DNA of 64,000 bases from Porphyromonas somerae DSM 23386 (GCF_000372405.1 NZ_AQVC01000009.1:1-64000), one strand, 5' to 3'. Counted from the stretch's first letter, positions 1-9,704 are shown. Numbers and translations: made by a program. The notes: generated from the sequence alone by a model not told the origin.

Positions 1-35
1 AGACCTGTGTATAAAGAGGTACCACACACCCTTGC

Positions 36-186
36 GACCCCGGCCGAGGGGTCGGACAACCCTATCTCTAGGTCTGACCCCTCAGCCGGGGTCAAGCAGG
101 TGGTGAATATGCTCTTGCACACAGGTCGTTCGGGACTAACGCCCCTCCGACCTGTGCCTATTTAAGAGGGACCTCTGCCGAGGTCC
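36..186. repeat. Host intergenic palindromic repeat block
   Basis: This block upstream of purH has no plausible gene. Positions 36-57 and 72-93 are 22-base inverted repeats with two mismatches, and the first arm is itself palindromic (GACCCC..GGGGTC). Copies of the word ACCTGTG flank it at 4-10 and 152-158, with the inverse ACACAGGTC at 119-127. A separate hairpin GGACCT..AGGTCC lies at 169-186. A closely similar hairpin, followed by the same CTTAC, recurs at 9567-9590. I read this as a dispersed host repeat family, possibly also acting as terminators. Confidence 0.6.
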
Positions 187-297
187 TTACGCCATTATCC
201 TCAACAGATTGTATATCATCATTCGCACAATAGTCTTTTCTAATGCGTAACCCCTGATCTGTGGGGACAAAAGGGTCGGAGTGTCGCTATTTTTATT

Positions 298-305
298 TAA
301 CTTTG
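298..305 (+). promoter_or_regulatory. Likely purH promoter (-7 box)
   Basis: TAACTTTG matches the Bacteroidota -7 consensus TAnnTTTG and lies 63 bases upstream of the purH ATG. I see no clear -33 TTTG. The rest of 187-368 shows no gene. Confidence 0.45.
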
Positions 306-368
306 CGGAAAACTGTACAGGCACTATTGCAGGGTGCAAAGTAAATCGATTTTATAGAGGGTAAAACT

Positions 369-1913
369 ATGTCGGAAAGGCAAATTAAGAGAGCGCTCAT
401 CTCGGTATTTAATAAGGAAGGACTGGAGCCCATAGTGAGGGAGCTGGCTGCACTTGGTGTGGAGCTGATCTCTACGGGAGGTACACAAACGTATATTACT
501 GGATTGGGTCTAGAGTGTACGGCAGTGGAGGAATTGACCTCTTACCCCTCTATCCTAGGCGGGAGGGTGAAGACGCTACACCCTAGTATTTTTGGTGGCA
601 TCCTCTCCAGAAGAGATAATGCAGACGACGCCAAGCAGTGCGATATGTACGACATCCTGGAGATAGACCTCGTGGTGGTGGACCTTTACCCTTTCGATGA
701 GACTATCGCATCGGGTGGTACGCACGAGGAGATCATCGAGAAGATTGATATCGGTGGAGTGAGCTTGATCCGTGCAGCAGCGAAGAATTACAAGGATGTC
801 CTCATCATTGCCTCTCGCAAGTATTATGGCGCCCTTCTGGAGATGCTACAGAGTGGCAAGGGGGTGACCACTGAGGAGCAGAGGAAGGAAATGGCCAAAG
901 CGGCCTTTGGGCTCACGTCGGAGTACGACAACCACATTCACCACTATTTTGCGGGCTCCAAAGTGACTGAGGAGCTACCTGAGGAGGGCATTGAGCTATC
1001 CATTCCTGTGGCTTATCCTCTTCGCTATGGGGAGAACCCTCATCAGGAGGCAAAGTTTTATGGCACAGCCCTTACCGAACGTTTTGAAATCCTCCACGGC
1101 AAGCAACTGAGCTACAATAATATCCTCGACCTAGAGGCGGCGTGTGCGTTGATAGAGGACTTCGATGAACCTACCGCTGCGATCATCAAGCACAACACCC
1201 CTTGTGGCGTGGCTAGCGACAAAGATATCCACACGGCCTACACCAAGGCACTCGCCTCTGACCCTGTCTCGGCTTTTGGCGGCATCGTGGTACTCAATAG
1301 AGGTGTTGACACAGCGTTGGCAGAGGAGCTGGATAAGCTCTTCATTGAGATACTGATTGCACCCGACTACTCTAGCGAGGCACTTGAAATCCTTGAAAAG
1401 AAAAAGAATCGTCGCCTACTCATTGACCGTATCGGCTTTGACTCGAGCAAGTACACTTACCGCTCGGCGGTGGGCGGCTTGCTAGCACAAGCTAAGGATA
1501 AGAAGATAGAGAGTGCAGAGGAGCTCACCCCTACAAGTGAATACCTGGCAAGTGACGAGGTGGTAGCGGATCTACTCTTTGCGATGAAGATCGTAAAGCA
1601 CTGCAAGAGCAATGCGATTGTACTGGTGAAGGATGGTCAGCTGATCGGTGCTGGATATGGGCAGACCTCGAGAGTGGACGCCCTAAACCAAGCGGTGGCG
1701 AAGGCAAGGGCTATGGGATTTAGCACTGAGGGAGCAGTGCTCAGCAGTGACGCCTTCTTCCCATTCTCCGACTGTGTGCAGCTTGCCAATGAAGCTGGCA
1801 TCAAGGCGATCATTCAGCCAGGTGGCTCGGTGAGAGACGAGGAGAGCATTGTCTTTGCACGTGACCACAAGATACCAATGTACATGACGGGGGTACGCCA
1901 CTTTAAGCATTAA
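369..1913 (+). CDS. purH: Bifunctional AICAR formyltransferase / IMP cyclohydrolase
   Basis: This cytoplasmic enzyme carries out the last two steps of de novo purine synthesis: formyl transfer from 10-formyl-THF to AICAR, then ring closure to IMP. The 514 residues match the family length. The N-terminal MGS-like cyclohydrolase domain (about 1-190) shows the STGGT and GGRVKTLHP motifs. The C-terminal transformylase domain contains KHNTPCG with K274 and H275, the expected catalytic pair region. The ATG at 369 follows an A-rich leader and agrees with the family N-terminus. The cell-shape cluster starts 65 bases downstream on the same strand. No defect is visible. Confidence 0.97.
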   Translation: MSERQIKRALISVFNKEGLEPIVRELAALGVELISTGGTQTYITGLGLECTAVEELTSYPSILGGRVKTLHPSIFGGILSRRDNADDAKQCDMYDILEIDLVVVDLYPFDETIASGGTHEEIIEKIDIGGVSLIRAAAKNYKDVLIIASRKYYGALLEMLQSGKGVTTEEQRKEMAKAAFGLTSEYDNHIHHYFAGSKVTEELPEEGIELSIPVAYPLRYGENPHQEAKFYGTALTERFEILHGKQLSYNNILDLEAACALIEDFDEPTAAIIKHNTPCGVASDKDIHTAYTKALASDPVSAFGGIVVLNRGVDTALAEELDKLFIEILIAPDYSSEALEILEKKKNRRLLIDRIGFDSSKYTYRSAVGGLLAQAKDKKIESAEELTPTSEYLASDEVVADLLFAMKIVKHCKSNAIVLVKDGQLIGAGYGQTSRVDALNQAVAKARAMGFSTEGAVLSSDAFFPFSDCVQLANEAGIKAIIQPGGSVRDEESIVFARDHKIPMYMTGVRHFKH

Positions 1914-1978
1914 AAAGGCAGGGAGAGGGCTTTTATAGAGAAAGAGAAACAAGTATTTAAGACGAGATAGATAATAGT

Positions 1979-2998
1979 ATGGGATTATTCTCATTTACAC
2001 AGCGGATGGCGATTGACTTAGGTACCGCCAATACCGTGATCATTAAGGAGGGAAAGATTGTCATAGACCAACCTAGCTATATCACGATGAATCGCAAGAG
2101 CGAGAAAATCGAATGGGTAGGTAGCGAAGCATATAGGAGGGTAGGAAAGGAAAATAACGACCTTCTGACCGTACGTCCACTACGCGACGGTGTGGTGGCC
2201 GACCTCAATGCCACGGAGCATATGATCCGAGGATTTATCCAGATGGCGAGGACCAAAAAGAGTCTATTTCCATCGGCTCTAAAGGTGGTGGTGAGTGTGC
2301 CATCGGGCAGTACCGACGTGGAGCTAAGGGCGGTGCGCGATGCTGCTGAAAAGGCGGGCGCCAGCGAGGTATACCTCATTATGGAGCCAATGGCGGCTGC
2401 CATCGGCATTGGACTAGATGTACTGGAGCCTAAGGGCAATATGATTGTGGACATTGGTGGAGGTACCACGGAGATTGCAGTGATTTCACTGGGAGGTATT
2501 GTCTCCAATAAGTCGATCAAGGTGGCGGGTGATGAATTTACCAACGACATTGTGGACTACATGAAGGCAAAGCACCAAATACGGATAGGCGAACCAACGG
2601 CAGAGGAGATCAAGAAGAATGTGGGCTCTGCCCTGCCCGAGCTAGAGGCGGGACCCGATGACTATACAGTAATAGGGCAAGACCTTGCGAGTGTGCTTCC
2701 TAAAACCATCACGGTGAGCTATCGTGAGATCGCTGGTTGCTTGGAAAAGTCGGTGCAGAAGATCGAGACGGCTATCTCCAATGCACTTGATGCCACAGCA
2801 CCTGAGCTCTATGCCGATATCTTTAAGGATGGCGTATACCTCTCTGGTGGTGGTGCGATGCTCAAGGGATTGGACAAGAGGCTACAAGATAAGTTCCAAA
2901 TCCCTTTCCACGTAGCAGAAGACCCCCTTTATGCGGTAGCAAAGGGAACCCATATTGTACTCGAAAATAGCAATACTTACAGCCAGCTATTTAAGTAG
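1979..2998 (+). CDS. mreB: Rod shape-determining protein MreB
   Basis: MreB is an actin-like ATPase whose membrane-bound filaments organise lateral wall synthesis. The 339 residues are the normal length. The sequence begins with a short amphipathic stretch and the phosphate-1 motif DLGTANT, and later shows the phosphate-2 motif DIGGGTTE and the adenosine motif SGGGAMLKG. It heads the mreBCD-mrdA-rodA cluster, the standard arrangement of the elongasome in Bacteroidales. MreB in a Porphyromonas-like coccobacillus is not unusual. Confidence 0.97.
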   Translation: MGLFSFTQRMAIDLGTANTVIIKEGKIVIDQPSYITMNRKSEKIEWVGSEAYRRVGKENNDLLTVRPLRDGVVADLNATEHMIRGFIQMARTKKSLFPSALKVVVSVPSGSTDVELRAVRDAAEKAGASEVYLIMEPMAAAIGIGLDVLEPKGNMIVDIGGGTTEIAVISLGGIVSNKSIKVAGDEFTNDIVDYMKAKHQIRIGEPTAEEIKKNVGSALPELEAGPDDYTVIGQDLASVLPKTITVSYREIAGCLEKSVQKIETAISNALDATAPELYADIFKDGVYLSGGGAMLKGLDKRLQDKFQIPFHVAEDPLYAVAKGTHIVLENSNTYSQLFK

Positions 2999-3037
2999 TC
3001 AAGGTTGGGCATACCGGTAGCCGACTTGTAGGTAAGT

Positions 3038-3898
3038 ATGGATAAGCTCTTAGAGTTTTTACGCTCCAATGCCCACACCCTGCTATTTGTGGTACTGGAG
3101 GTGATAGCACTCCTATTGTTATTCAATGGGAGTGTTTATCGCAATAGTGTACTCCTTAGTAGCACCAATGCCGTTACTGGCACCGTGACGGAGTATGCCA
3201 ATAAGAGCAATGAGTACCTAGGCCTTAGGGATGCCAATGTAGCCTTGATGAGTAGGAATGCGGTACTAGAGGAGGAAAACCAACGCCTCAAGTATCAGCT
3301 CCGTCGCTTGGAGGTGGATTCGCTCACATGGCAAAGGCTCTCCACAGATAGCGTGATACGCCCTTTCCCCTACCAGTACAAGGTGGCTCAGGTGGTAGGC
3401 ACTACACTCTTTGGTGGTAAAAACTATCTCACAATAGATATGGGTAGCTCCGAAGCGATCCAAAATGACATGGGGGTACTCTCCAATGAGGGCATCGTGG
3501 GAGTGGTGGAGACGACAGGGCGTAACTATGCCAAGGTGATTCCTCTGGTGAATAGCGACTTTAAGCTCAATTGCAAGCCCTCGCCGAGAAGTGAATATGT
3601 GGGCACTCTCTCGTGGGATGGAAAGGACTTAGAGCATACTTTGCTGACCAATCTCCCAAAGCACGCTCCCTACAATGTGGGGGATAGTGTGGTGACGAGT
3701 GGCTACTCTGCCATTTTCCCTGAAGGGCTATTTATTGGCACCGTGGAGGGAGAGGGAGAATCGCCTAACGACAACTTCCGCGCACTGAGGGTGAAGCTAG
3801 GGGTTGCTTTCGGCACTCTGAAGTATGTCTATGTGGTTCAGAACTATGAGCGTGAGGAGCGATTGGAGATCGAAGCAGTGGAGAAAGGTGAGCGATGA
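3038..3898 (+). CDS. mreC: Rod shape-determining protein MreC
   Basis: MreC is a periplasmic scaffold that links MreB to PBP2 and RodA. The 286-residue protein has one N-terminal membrane helix (about residues 13-31), then a coiled coil around residues 60-100, then the beta-rich MreC domain with the conserved stretch GVLSNEGIVGVV. The gene follows mreB by 39 bases, and its last codons overlap the start of mreD (ATGA at 3895-3898), which points to translational coupling. Confidence 0.93.
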   Translation: MDKLLEFLRSNAHTLLFVVLEVIALLLLFNGSVYRNSVLLSSTNAVTGTVTEYANKSNEYLGLRDANVALMSRNAVLEEENQRLKYQLRRLEVDSLTWQRLSTDSVIRPFPYQYKVAQVVGTTLFGGKNYLTIDMGSSEAIQNDMGVLSNEGIVGVVETTGRNYAKVIPLVNSDFKLNCKPSPRSEYVGTLSWDGKDLEHTLLTNLPKHAPYNVGDSVVTSGYSAIFPEGLFIGTVEGEGESPNDNFRALRVKLGVAFGTLKYVYVVQNYEREERLEIEAVEKGER

Positions 3899-4419
3899 AT
3901 AAGCACTACTTTAGTTATACGTTACAGAGCCTACTACTACTACTTTTGCAGGTAGTGGTGATGAATAATATCCGTCTCTTTGGGTACCTGATCCCTATTA
4001 TTTATCTCTATCCATTGATATTTCTTCCCTACCAAACGCCCCGATGGCTCACCACCCTACTCGGTACTCTTGTAGGGCTTTTGATGGATATGGCGATGAA
4101 TACCCCTGGGCTGAATATGGCGTCGGCCACCTTGGTAGGTTACCTCCGCAATCCCTTTCTATTTGCCTTCACTGAGGAGCAAGCGATAGAGGATCTTTCG
4201 GCTCCTATTCGCCCCTCTATCTACACGATGAAGCGGGGCAAGTATTTGCTATTTATCCTACTGATGGTCCTAACGCACGTTGGCACACTCCTCTTATTGG
4301 AGGCCTTCTCCAGCACTCTATTCCTACAGATGGTGCCACATATCCTTGGCTCCACACTGATCACCTGCGTGGTTTTTGCCATCTTTGAGGCATTCTCTAA
4401 GCGTAATCACCCTGCATGA
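3895..4419 (+). CDS. mreD: Rod shape-determining protein MreD
   Basis: This is a small integral membrane partner of MreC. The 174 residues contain about five hydrophobic helices, including LLLLLLQVVVMNNIRLFGYL near the N-terminus, and the sequence GLLMDMAMNTPGLNMASAT, which resembles the GxxxD segment of the family. The start overlaps the mreC stop by four bases and the stop overlaps the mrdA start, so the three genes are tightly coupled. Sequence similarity within MreD is low in general, so the call rests on position and topology. Confidence 0.9.
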   Translation: MNKHYFSYTLQSLLLLLLQVVVMNNIRLFGYLIPIIYLYPLIFLPYQTPRWLTTLLGTLVGLLMDMAMNTPGLNMASATLVGYLRNPFLFAFTEEQAIEDLSAPIRPSIYTMKRGKYLLFILLMVLTHVGTLLLLEAFSSTLFLQMVPHILGSTLITCVVFAIFEAFSKRNHPA

Positions 4420-6263
4420 AGGATCGCCAAAAGAATAAATTTGCACACCGAAAGTATGCTGTCGGTGCTGCCATATTAGTGGTAGTGCTACTCTACCTAG
4501 GTCGTCTTTTTGACCTACAAGTGCTTTCCCCGGAGTATCGAATTGCGGCGGAAGATATTGCCTTTCTCAAGAAGACATTATACCCTTCGCGAGGAATGAT
4601 CTACGACTGTCGGGGCAACCTAGTGGTCTTCAACAACTCGGCTGCCGACATCCATATCATCTCCAGAGAGGTGGAGCCATTTGATACCCTCGAATTTTGT
4701 AGCATCCTCAACCTTGAGCCAGCCGAACTGAGGCAACGCTTTGCGGACCTCCGCAATCGCAAGAAGAATAGAGGCTATTCCCCTTATACACCGCAGCTAC
4801 TGCTGCCACAGATTAGTGAGGAGGAGGCGGGGCTATTAGAAGAGAAGCTCTATAAGTTTCCTGGATTTTACGTAGTGCACCGCACAGTAAGAGACTACAA
4901 GTACGCTGCCGCAGGCTTGATGCTGGGCTATATGGGCGAGGTGAGTCCCAAGGATATTGAGCGTGACCCCTACTACCGCCCTGGAGAATATATTGGCAAG
5001 AGTGGTATTGAGCTAAGCTATGAGCGATTTCTGAGGGGCGAGAAGGGCAAAGAAATCTATATCCGCGACGCCCACGGAAGGGTGAAAGGAAAGCGAGATG
5101 ATAGCGAACTCAATGAAGCACTTACTTCGGGGCATGACCTCACCCTATCTATAGATATGGAGCTACAAGCATATGGGGAGCGGTTACTGGCAGGCAAGCG
5201 GGGAGCCATCGTGATGATAGAGCCTAAGAGTGGAGAGGTACGTGCTTTGGTCTCCTCACCCTCTTACGACCCCAAGCTACTGGTGGGGAGGGATCGGGGT
5301 AATAACTATAAAGCTCTGGAGGCGAACCCTCAGATGCCGCTCTTTAATAGAGCAATTATGGGAACCTACCCTCCCGGTTCCACCTTTAAGCCAGCACAGG
5401 CAGCGGTCTTTTTGCAGGCTGGAGCCCTCTCTGTAAGTGATAGCTACCCTTGCTACCACGGCTACCCACCTCTTAGAAATCGACCTGCCTGCCACGGACA
5501 CCCCTCCCCCATCTCGCTGATTCCGGCAATTGCCACCTCGTGTAATGCCTACTTCTGCTATGGGCTCCGCAATATGCTGGACGATCGGAAGCTATTCCCC
5601 ACTACTGCTACCGCCTTTAAGAAGTGGACGGAATCTATCGTCAAACTTGGTTTTGGTTACCCCTTGGGGCTCGACTTACCTGGGGAGAAACGTGGGTTTA
5701 TCCCAAATAGCCTGATGTATGACAAGATCTATGGAGAGGGCAACTGGCACTCCTCTACCATCATCTCTATCTCAATAGGTCAGGGCGAGATTCTAGCAAC
5801 CCCTCTGCAATTGGCCAACTTCTGTGCTACGGTGGCCAACAAAGGGTACTTCTATACGCCCCATGTAGTGAAGGGGATATCGGGTCTCCCATCCGATAGC
5901 CTCTATGTGGAGCGACACGAGACAGGAATAGATCCCATCTACTTTGATTACATAGACCAAGGCATGCGGGGGGCGGTGACGGGAGGTACCTGCCGAAAGG
6001 CCAATCTCCCTGATTTCAAGGTGTGTGGCAAGACAGGAACGGCGGAGAATGTGCACGGCAAGGACCACTCGCTCTTTATTGGCTATGCACCGCAAGAAGA
6101 CCCACAAGTGGCAGTGGCTGTGATTGTGGAGAATGGTGGATTTGGTGCCACATTTGGTGTGCCAATAGGGCGGCTGATGATGGATTATTATCTCCATGAC
6201 CACGAGATAGGGGCCGAGTCGAAGGTGTACGAAACGATGATGATGAATAGCATTATTTACTAA
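4416..6263 (+). CDS. mrdA: Penicillin-binding protein 2 (transpeptidase)
   Basis: This class B PBP cross-links peptidoglycan during elongation. The 615 residues comprise a single N-terminal membrane anchor (about 14-32), a PBP dimerisation domain, and the transpeptidase domain with the three expected motifs: STFK with the nucleophile at S323, SCN at 375-377 and KTGT at 539-542. The gene lies between mreD (4-base overlap) and rodA (4-base gap), which supports assignment to the elongasome and not to the divisome. All catalytic motifs are present. Confidence 0.96.
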   Translation: MKDRQKNKFAHRKYAVGAAILVVVLLYLGRLFDLQVLSPEYRIAAEDIAFLKKTLYPSRGMIYDCRGNLVVFNNSAADIHIISREVEPFDTLEFCSILNLEPAELRQRFADLRNRKKNRGYSPYTPQLLLPQISEEEAGLLEEKLYKFPGFYVVHRTVRDYKYAAAGLMLGYMGEVSPKDIERDPYYRPGEYIGKSGIELSYERFLRGEKGKEIYIRDAHGRVKGKRDDSELNEALTSGHDLTLSIDMELQAYGERLLAGKRGAIVMIEPKSGEVRALVSSPSYDPKLLVGRDRGNNYKALEANPQMPLFNRAIMGTYPPGSTFKPAQAAVFLQAGALSVSDSYPCYHGYPPLRNRPACHGHPSPISLIPAIATSCNAYFCYGLRNMLDDRKLFPTTATAFKKWTESIVKLGFGYPLGLDLPGEKRGFIPNSLMYDKIYGEGNWHSSTIISISIGQGEILATPLQLANFCATVANKGYFYTPHVVKGISGLPSDSLYVERHETGIDPIYFDYIDQGMRGAVTGGTCRKANLPDFKVCGKTGTAENVHGKDHSLFIGYAPQEDPQVAVAVIVENGGFGATFGVPIGRLMMDYYLHDHEIGAESKVYETMMMNSIIY

Positions 6264-6267
6264 TTGT

Positions 6268-7734
6268 ATGGGAATCAATAATCATCGACATACCAGTCCG
6301 AAACCACTCAAGGGGGTTGACCTCATCACCATTGCTCTCTACCTAGTGATGGTGGCAGCGGGGTGGTTTACGATCTATGCAGCTGGCTTTGATCCCGAAC
6401 AGACGATTAGGGAAATCACCATCTCGGGCCGCACGCAGTCACAACTCATCTGGATGGGCGTGAGCTTTGCCGCGGGCTTGGCTATCCTCTTAATGGACCG
6501 TCGCCTTCTGAGGATGTCGGCCCCACTTCTTTACGCAATTACCCTGCTGATATTGGTGGCGACCATTTTCTTAGCCCCCAATATCAAAGGCTCTCACTCC
6601 TGGCTAGTGATCACAGATTCAATACGGATACAGCCGGCCGAATTTGCCAAGGTGACAACGGCGATGATGCTGGCGTGGTGGACCTCGCGGTATGAATTTA
6701 ATATCTCCAAACCCCGAGAATTGGTGGTGGCTCTATTTATATTCATACTGCCGATACTCATCATTATCCTACAGAGTGAAACTGGATCAGCACTCGTCTT
6801 CCTTGCCTTTGTGATTGTGCTCTATAGGGAGGGGCTCACTAGTGCGGTGCCGTTTTTTGGCATTCTACTAGTCACCCTCTTTGTGCTGACCCTGAGGTAC
6901 AACGGAGTGGTGTGGGGGGCGACCAATGCAAGTCTCCTACTCCTTTCGATAGTCATCTATATTGCAGTGCTTATCACCACAATAGGCTATTGCAAGCTCC
7001 CCTATCGGCTGTGGCTTTCCACCTTGATTCCACTTCCAGCGGCTATGCTATTGGCCTTTATTATCAGTTTTTTCAGACCTGTAGACTATGCCCTTTTTGC
7101 ACTGGTTGCTCTAGGAGTGTTGCTAGTCTTCACACTAGTGCAGAGCTTTCAGCACAAGGGGAAGCACCTTTGGCTCGCCGCCCTTGTGGCAGTTCTGAGC
7201 TTAGGACTCACCTCGGGCGTTGATTATTTCTTTGACAAAATACTTCAGCCACACCAACAGACGCGTATCTTGGTCTCCCTAGGCATGAAGGACGATCCTT
7301 CGGGTGCGGGGTACAACGTCCGACAAAGCCTTATAGCGATTGGTTCGGGTGGTGCCACTGGCAAAGGGTATCTACAGGGGACTCAGACGAAGCTCTCCTT
7401 TGTGCCGGAGCAGGATACCGACTTTATCTTTTGCACGATAGGGGAGGAGTTTGGTTTTATTGGGAGCTTAGTGCTATTGGGGCTTTTCACCGCACTTCTA
7501 CTGCGCCTCATCTACATTTCGGAGCGTCAGGTAGACCCCTACGTTCGCACCTATGGGTATAGTGTGGCAAGTATTATATTCTTTCACATCACCATCAACA
7601 TTGGTATGGTGATCGGCCTGATACCAGTAATTGGTATTCCTTTACCCTTCTTTAGCTACGGAGGCTCCTCCCTACTGAGCTTCACAATTCTCCTCTTTAT
7701 ACTCCTTCGGCTCGACCAACGACGTACCGACTAA
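6268..7734 (+). CDS. rodA: SEDS peptidoglycan polymerase RodA
   Basis: RodA is the glycosyltransferase that works with PBP2. The protein has about 10-12 membrane helices and the conserved SEDS segments QSETGSALVF, GATGKGYLQGTQ and FSYGGSSLLSF. At 488 residues it is longer than the enterobacterial protein (about 370); the extra hydrophobic helices fall in the middle, at roughly residues 200-310. It is the last gene of the shape cluster. The next gene has its own promoter-like sequence (TATCTTTG at 7747-7754). Confidence 0.94.
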   Translation: MGINNHRHTSPKPLKGVDLITIALYLVMVAAGWFTIYAAGFDPEQTIREITISGRTQSQLIWMGVSFAAGLAILLMDRRLLRMSAPLLYAITLLILVATIFLAPNIKGSHSWLVITDSIRIQPAEFAKVTTAMMLAWWTSRYEFNISKPRELVVALFIFILPILIIILQSETGSALVFLAFVIVLYREGLTSAVPFFGILLVTLFVLTLRYNGVVWGATNASLLLLSIVIYIAVLITTIGYCKLPYRLWLSTLIPLPAAMLLAFIISFFRPVDYALFALVALGVLLVFTLVQSFQHKGKHLWLAALVAVLSLGLTSGVDYFFDKILQPHQQTRILVSLGMKDDPSGAGYNVRQSLIAIGSGGATGKGYLQGTQTKLSFVPEQDTDFIFCTIGEEFGFIGSLVLLGLFTALLLRLIYISERQVDPYVRTYGYSVASIIFFHITINIGMVIGLIPVIGIPLPFFSYGGSSLLSFTILLFILLRLDQRRTD

Positions 7735-7746
7735 CTTTATATTTGG

Positions 7747-7754
7747 TATCTTTG
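7747..7754 (+). promoter_or_regulatory. -7 promoter box before the DUF2156 gene
   Basis: TATCTTTG matches TAnnTTTG and lies 46 bases before the ATG at 7801, in the 66-base gap after rodA. It suggests that the two acyltransferase genes are transcribed separately from the shape cluster. Confidence 0.45.
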
Positions 7755-7800
7755 CAAACTAAGAGTAAGAACATTATATATAAAAGGATACAAAGCAACC

Positions 7801-8712
7801 ATGGCAGACTTAATAGAGTTTCATAGAGTAGGATTGGAGGATAGGGATCAGATACTGGCTTACCTAGAAGATAATCCCTACTGTAACTGCGACTACTCTT
7901 TTGGAAACCTATACAATTGGGGCTTTCTCTACCTCACCTCTGTGGCTTTTCACAAAGAGATGATGCTGATACGCTTTAGAAGCTTCGATACTGGCAACCA
8001 AGCTTATCTGATGCCTATTGGCAAGGGGAACCTGGTGGAGGTGCTGAAGGATATGGAGCATACAAGCAAGATGGAGGGGCACCCGCTCATTCTAATGTCG
8101 GTGCAGGACTCCGCTATTGAGCTACTAGAGCAGACCAAGCCAACCTCTCTCAAAATCTTTAGCAACAGAGACAATGCCGATTATCTCTACGACCGTGAGA
8201 AGCTAGAGACCCTCTCTGGGAAAAAGCTACAGAGTAAGCGCAATCATATCAATCGGTTCAAGCGTCAGTATCCCGACTATACCTACGAGCCAATCTCCGA
8301 TGAGAATGCCAATGAGTGCATCGCTCTGGAGAACCGTTGGTATGCTGATACCGAGACCACGCCAGGGATGGCGGACGAGCGGAAAATGGTAATGAAGGCG
8401 CTCAAGGAGTGGAAGGAGATAGGGCTCCGTGGCGGCTGTATCAGAGTGGAGGGCAAGGTAGTGGCGTTTACCCTAGGGATGCCAATTAGCCACGCCTGCT
8501 TTGGAGTGCATATCGAAAAGGCAGATACCGACTATGATGGCTCCTTTACCATTATCAATCAAGAGTTTGTGAGCCACCTCCCAGAGCAGTATGTTCGCAT
8601 CAATAGAGAGGAGGATCTAGGGTTGGAGGGACTGCGGAAAGCAAAGCTATCCTATCAGCCCATGAAGATATTGGAGAAGCACAAGGTGGCTATTTCGTAT
8701 GAAGAGGATTGA
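7801..8712 (+). CDS. DUF2156 (phosphatidylglycerol lysyltransferase-like) protein
   Basis: The 303 residues resemble the DUF2156 family, a GNAT-fold group related to the C-terminal domain of MprF and to FemXAB proteins. Visible family features are a conserved N-terminal segment with NPYCNCDYSFGNLYNW, the sequence LQSKRNHINRFKRQYPDYTYE in the middle, and LGLEGLRKAKLSYQPMKILEK near the end. No membrane helices are seen, so it is probably a soluble aminoacyl- or acyltransferase. Its substrate is unknown. It overlaps the following GNAT gene by 14 bases, so the two are probably co-translated. Confidence 0.85.
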   Translation: MADLIEFHRVGLEDRDQILAYLEDNPYCNCDYSFGNLYNWGFLYLTSVAFHKEMMLIRFRSFDTGNQAYLMPIGKGNLVEVLKDMEHTSKMEGHPLILMSVQDSAIELLEQTKPTSLKIFSNRDNADYLYDREKLETLSGKKLQSKRNHINRFKRQYPDYTYEPISDENANECIALENRWYADTETTPGMADERKMVMKALKEWKEIGLRGGCIRVEGKVVAFTLGMPISHACFGVHIEKADTDYDGSFTIINQEFVSHLPEQYVRINREEDLGLEGLRKAKLSYQPMKILEKHKVAISYEED

Positions 8713-9355
8713 GTATAGCAGCTCAGACAATCGGCTCAATCAGCAAATACTACAGTTACTTGCCGAGTGCTTTGGCCCTCAATATCACCACTATTACCTT
8801 CTGCAGCTAGAGCATCTCCCTTCGCCAAAAACGACTAAAATACTTGGCAATGACCGAGGGGATATCATCGCTTTCACGCAGGTGGTAGAGTATCTCTACC
8901 GCACTGGAGATGGAAAGGCACCTCTTCGCGTAGCCTACCTCTATAGTGTCTGCACCGCCAAAGCGGAGCAAGGCAAGGGGGTGATGAAGCATTTTATCAA
9001 AGAGATACTCGAGGAGCTAGCAGCGGAGGGGTATGCCATGGCTTTTCTAGTTCCTGCCGAGATTTGGCTCATTGACTACTACAAGCGGTTGGGCTTTAAG
9101 TGGGAAGCGACCGACGTTTATGCCAAGATACCACGCGATACCACCCCACTCATCTATCCTGGAGAGGCAGCCAAGGAGTACCTTGAAGCGGTGAGGAAAA
9201 TGGAGCGACAGACCATAAGCCAAGCAAAGTTTGAAGCACAAAAGCAGAGAGAATGGCAACCTCTAGTACCACCGGTATTGGGCTGGATGAGCTATCCCCT
9301 CACCGAAAAACTACCCCAATTACCACCCACATTCCTCTTACTCCCCCTTACCTGA
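8699..9355 (+). CDS. GNAT family N-acetyltransferase
   Basis: The 218-residue protein has the GNAT core: a beta strand ending LYSVCT, then the acetyl-CoA binding loop EQGKGVMKHFIKEIL (the Q/RxxGxG/A motif), followed by YYKRLGFKW, a typical motif B ending. A region after about residue 150 is not part of the minimal fold. The substrate cannot be told from sequence. The start lies inside the end of the DUF2156 gene (14-base overlap). This is the last host gene before the conjugative element. Confidence 0.85.
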   Translation: MKRIEYSSSDNRLNQQILQLLAECFGPQYHHYYLLQLEHLPSPKTTKILGNDRGDIIAFTQVVEYLYRTGDGKAPLRVAYLYSVCTAKAEQGKGVMKHFIKEILEELAAEGYAMAFLVPAEIWLIDYYKRLGFKWEATDVYAKIPRDTTPLIYPGEAAKEYLEAVRKMERQTISQAKFEAQKQREWQPLVPPVLGWMSYPLTEKLPQLPPTFLLLPLT

Positions 9356-9427
9356 GAAGGAGAGTAGAGCATATTCCGAAATGTCTATGAACGCTTGCAG
9401 TAGCCGCCTACTGCTAAATGAACTTGC

Positions 9428-9590
9428 GGGTCGGACAATAGGGTCTAGGACATCAAAATTAATCCTAGAATAGGCTGTCCGACCCACAAGGGGTCGTGGG
9501 TTGTGGGTGCCTTATTTACCCCCATTCATCGGCTCTGCGAGCCTCGAATGGGGGCTACAACAAATCGGACCTCCGCAGGAGGTCCTTACC
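9428..9590. repeat. Host palindromic repeats, second block
   Basis: There are three hairpins in series. The first has GGGTCGGACA at 9428-9437 paired with its inverse at 9476-9485 and an inner TCTAGGA/TCCTAGA pair. The second is CCCCATTC..GAATGGGG at about 9519-9553. The third is GGACCTCC..GGAGGTCC at 9567-9585, followed by TTACC. The third closely resembles the hairpin at 169-186, and the GGTCGGAC word recurs at 51-57. They may terminate transcription after the GNAT gene. No gene is seen in 9356-9694. Confidence 0.6.
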
Positions 9591-9694
9591 ATAGACATTC
9601 CGATGAACGCCACTCAGACAGACCTTCCCAACGCATGCCAGCCGAACACCGCAAAATACTTACTTTTAGGTATTGCGAGACTTGGCCATACCTC

Positions 9695-9704
9695 GTACCT
9701 TTGC
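9695..9704 (+). other. Left attachment core (att, GTANNTTTGC)
   Basis: GTACCTTTGC fits the 10-base core shared by CTnDOT and its target sites. It lies between the host repeat block and the structured left end. The same core in the target also resembles a -7 promoter box (TACCTTTG). In the empty site, host sequence to the left would join the sequence now found after 62544. Confidence 0.7.
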
